Shown piece after piece: positions 60,229-64,000 of a DNA stretch of 64,000 bases. Source of the stretch: Morella rubra (taxonomy: Eukaryota; Streptophyta; Magnoliopsida; Fagales; Myricaceae); the NCBI GenBank assembly GCA_003952965.2, contig RXIC02000481.1:62001-126000 (forward strand), given 5' to 3'. Numbering within the stretch: position 1 is the first letter of the stretch; each line of letters opens with the position of its first letter. The position numbers and the translations under genes were made by a program. The notes beneath the pieces were generated by a model. It did not search any database. It had not been told where the DNA came from and saw only the letters and a list, made by a program, of their open reading frames with translations.

Positions 60229-63200
60229 TATAGTGTGAAAAAGTTATTAGAATTTTATAAAAAAAGATATTAAATGTTATAAAAAATTGTTAGAGTTTGT
60301 GAAAAGATATTGTAATACAAAGAATATTGAAATTGGTAAAAAGTAGTTGTGAAAAATTTTTCTAATTGTTTTTTACTCATCCAAACATTAGAAATTTGAG
60401 AAAAAATTATTTTGGGCTCCAAATTAGGAGGTCAATGTCATTTGAGGAGTTTAAAATATTAATTTCATCACATTGAACACTTGAAATATTAAAATTCATC
60501 CATGTATATCTTTAAATAAAATTCAACAGTCAAAATCGTGTCATATGTTATAAATGAGTGATGTAACAGTATTTTAGCAGTTATATTTTATTTTAAGATG
60601 CATATTAATAAATTTTGATAGTTTGATAGCTCAATGTGAGAACTTAGTAATTCAAAACCTAGTGATATGAACCTTATAGTTGGTTACAAAATGGAGTCAC
60701 TTTGAAACTCTTATATTTTGATAAATTTTCACTTTTATTCCACTAACTATCATCTAACTGTGATATTATGTTACTTAGTTTATTAAAATGTAAGATTTTT
60801 AATAGAGGGTGTTGTGACAAGATCAACCTCAGGGCACGTTCGTTTCGATGAATCCTAGCAAATTCGCATTCAAGTTTCTATGAAATCAACCGAACAGTCT
60901 ACAAATCTAGGATGCAGTTAACTGTTTTCCATTTTTACCTAACTATGCTTATGGAACATTACCCAACTACCCTCCCGTAGTGCTTTGCAGAAATAAATAC
61001 CGAAGGGTAAAATCGAAATTTGAAAAACACATGGCCCCACACGTCAGCGCACTAACACTCGGACAGATGAAAAGACAAAATACCCCAACTGATTATCCAA
61101 CGTTAACGTTTTGGTTGAGGGCAATATAGTCATTTCGTCAGAATATTAAATGTCCTATGCAATACCTGCCCCTTCCCCCTGCTGCTCGTCAATCCCCCTT
61201 CCCCTGCAACATGTCAGTAGGCGCCTGCGCCTGCCCCCTTCCCTGCAACTTGTCCATGCGTCAAGCACACTTTCATCTTTCGTTCTGCTTCGTTGTTTGT
61301 TTTTTTTTTTTTAACTGATTGTTTCTTTTTTATTTTTTAATAAAATAAATTTAATATTATAAATAAAAATAAAAACCAAAATTTAAATTATATTTGTATC
61401 AAAATTAAAAAAATTCGTAATTATAATAAATAAACATAAATTTAAATATTATTTTATCTTTTATCTTTTATCTTTTTTACTCATCCCAATAAAAATAATC
61501 TACAAATAATAACCTTAAAAATCATCATTACTTTTTTACACATCATCAACTTCTACACAAACACCAATAAAACTCCAACATCACCTAAAAATTTTCAAAA
61601 CACTCAACGTTCTACCAATCTTCTGAAAACGATCACCCCGCATATCCATAAAAGAAACAGGAAAGTTCACAAAAACAGCTCCACAAAGCCCGAAAAAGTA
61701 AGAAAAATTAAAGATTTCAAACAGTCTAGCAGCAAAAGGAAAAGGTAAATGTAGTTGCTAGTAGAAAGCTTGGCAGCCCTAAGAAAATATATGATAAACT
61801 AAAGATAATAAGGGAATTAAAACTGAATACAAAGAAAAAATTATGTTTTGATTAGCAAACATTTTTTAAATAAAAAAACGTTTTCAAGACAATAAACAAA
61901 CGGTTTCTGCAACAAAATATAAGTTGGAATAGAAAGAAAAATGGCAAATGTGCTATGAAAAATCACTCATTCTTTAAAAAAACAAAAAACAAAAGCAAAA
62001 AAATCCGTAAATCATTATTTTAAAAAAAAAAATGATCTGTAAACCGGGAATATCACGCGGGTACCACCATGACATACTCTTAAATTCACAAGGAGGAAAA
62101 GAAAACAAAGTATAGCATTTTAGGATCTAAAATCACATGTCAAAATTTATGCACTTCCATAGAATGAGTAACAAATGTACTAGCCCTAATGAAATAAAAT
62201 TTTACTACAGTTTTTTCTCCATCATAATAAAATTATAGTTAAATTAAAAATTTTAAAACCAGTATATATTAAAAATAGAATTCAAAATACCCATAATTTG
62301 AATTTAAACCTTCTAATACGTAGGTCACTTTAAGAAAATATTCAAAATATTTTACATGAATGGTTTCAATATTCCGGCAAATAGCTGGCGAGAAAAGAGG
62401 ATTTTCAGTTCAAATAAAAAATTCACATATTTGAATAGATCCACGCCATCAATTTCAAAATTCGTCAAATCTTCAACGGGTACAAGGAAGACACGGGACT
62501 TAATTAGTTACCTTCCTTTACCAACTTCTGCAATGTAAAAAATGGAACAACTAATACATATCTACAATAAAACTTAAGTCTTGATTAGATAGAAGAGCCA
62601 CTCACTTTAGTGCTAAAAATGAAAAGGAACTACTAAATATAAAAAGGTAAAAATATAAAAATATAAATATACATATACATTGTGGCAAAATTAGTCTGAA
62701 AGGTCATACTGTCAAAATTTTGAATTTAAAACCTGTTTTGAGACCCGACCTTAATTTATGTTAATTAAGTGACAACAATATCTCACATGACATCCTATTC
62801 TGCTTACATAGGAATTAACCAAGATATTATGTGGGATATTTTTCGTCACTCGATTAACGAAAATCAAAGTGAGATCTCTATATGCTATTGGTGTTAGTAA
62901 AGGTCCTAAAATTAATTGTACGAAAAACATAAATATGATATTTACATTTTAGGCAAAGATAAAGCCCTAAAATATATTCCTACTAGAAGCCTACATGATA
63001 CACCATAAAACCGCATATTTCTTCATACCCTCTTTGAAATCTGGTTTTCTAGAAGAAGAGTTCGGAAGGATTTTGACTAATAAAGCATATAACCATACAG
63101 GCCCGATCCTTCAAAAATTATTGAAGCAAAACAAAAAATGTAGAACGATTAAGGGAAAAAAAAAAAACTCCTCTTAAGTTTCCCTTACAAAGATCAACAC

Positions 63201-64000
63201 TAAAAACAATATTTTTTTTTATGTCATTATCCTTGTGCCGTCTTTATTCATTATTAATTTTTTGACTGAAGTAAACTTATTTTCCATCTCCACTCCAGTC
63301 TTTAATTTGTCCTAATTAATATGACACAGAGAGGGCAGGCGGAATTGACAGATTATATCAAAGTAACTTTTAGAGCTCATCTTAGGGCGATTGAATCCAT
63401 TAATGTCTCAGATTTGTCCGTATTCGTAACTAAACAAATTCATGAGATTCACATACAACACATAGAGTCTAGACGGATCACTAACAATCCACCAAGTTGC
63501 AGTCCTATTTAATTTATCCAAATAGTTTAAGTGTCAGCGGAGGTTTTTGAGAGTGTGAATTAAGTGCTTTCTCAAAATTTAAATCACTACTTACTTAAAA
63601 AAAAAAAAAATCATAAATAAGACTCAGTCAGTCTTACTAGAATTTAGTATAGTGTTAAACTTAACTCGTACTGATATTAAATCACCGTTTGAATCCACGC
63701 ATGTAATTGAGTATTAAGTTTCCTTGATTACCTCCGAGAAAACAAAAACAAAAAATTGCAGTCCTACGGATAAATTTGAAAGATTTATTTAGTTTGTTTT
63801 AATTAAAAACTCGCAAGTCATATTCTTTTTAAAAGAAGTCCTCATAGTGCAACTCGTTCATTAAATTAAAAAAATTAAACAAAATTAATTAAACAAAAGA
63901 AGAAAGAAAGGACCAAATTTGTCTTTAGAGTTAGGCCATCGTGGTTACTGGTCAGTGCCAGCCAGAGCGACGGTCCTTTAAGTGCCCTTTCGGTTTCTTT
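60153..64000. other. AT-rich intergenic DNA, no gene seen
   Basis: Begins with an A-run and (TA)n microsatellite (60200-60231), then very AT-rich DNA with many A and T homopolymers. A slightly GC-richer patch (60830-61270) starts gggcacgttcgtttcgatga, which resembles a DNA-transposon terminus, but no inverted partner was found. Open frames are 60 codons or fewer and match nothing. Confidence 0.5.

Noticed and set aside
60830-61270. Possible hAT or Harbinger terminus (gggcacgttcgtttc)
   Set aside because: No inverted partner or target duplication was found in the remaining 3 kb.

Overview
This window is nuclear DNA from a flowering plant, almost certainly a eudicot. The genes are split by GT-AG introns, intergenic DNA is AT-rich and full of microsatellites, and every recognisable protein belongs to a land-plant family. 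I cannot name the species.

Layout. The left edge (87-1573, +) carries the last two exons of a clade-III glutamate receptor-like channel. A lone first exon of the retromer gene VPS29 follows (2169-2300, -), bracketed by two small tandem repeats. A PRE-type atypical HLH gene lies at 5243-6124 (-). About 16 kb without recognised genes comes next, holding a nearly identical 0.9 kb duplication (11661-12554 and 12903-13797). Then come an F-box/kelch gene (23372-24700, +), the ER-tether gene MAG2 (28938-32968, +), and a repeat-rich stretch (33361-39875) with a truncated LINE, a composite TRIM, a tRNA-derived SINE, a second LINE with target-site duplication and a solo LTR. A second, divergent PRE-type gene (41605-42493, +) precedes a 3.7 kb Ty3/gypsy-like fossil (44187-47851) with a 67-bp minisatellite. 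The right part has a LURP-one-related gene (50406-51227, -), a Mutator-type MITE with a perfect 9-bp target duplication (53296-53811), a membrane-anchored pectin methylesterase inhibitor (56410-57132, -) and the ribosomal protein gene RPS9/uS4 (58029-59974, -). The last 4 kb is AT-rich with no gene seen.

How the genes relate. They do not form a pathway. The two PRE proteins are predicted to act by sequestering other HLH proteins downstream of brassinosteroid, auxin or light signals. MAG2 and VPS29 both serve vacuolar protein sorting, but VPS29 is only a fragment here. The main result is positional. From memory, Arabidopsis places PRE genes beside the homologues of the other genes here: At3g47700 (MAG2) beside At3g47710 (PRE4/BNQ3), with At3g47810 (VPS29) close by; At1g74500 (PRE3) beside At1g74510 (F-box/kelch); and At5g39850 (RPS9) beside At5g39860 (PRE1). 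This window appears to keep, in one piece, an ancestral block that Arabidopsis has split among several duplicated segments.

No clear new molecular system was found. The most unusual structures are the duplication with its reciprocally thinned flanks (11153-13950), the three-LTR composite TRIM (34274-35463) and the single retained VPS29 exon.
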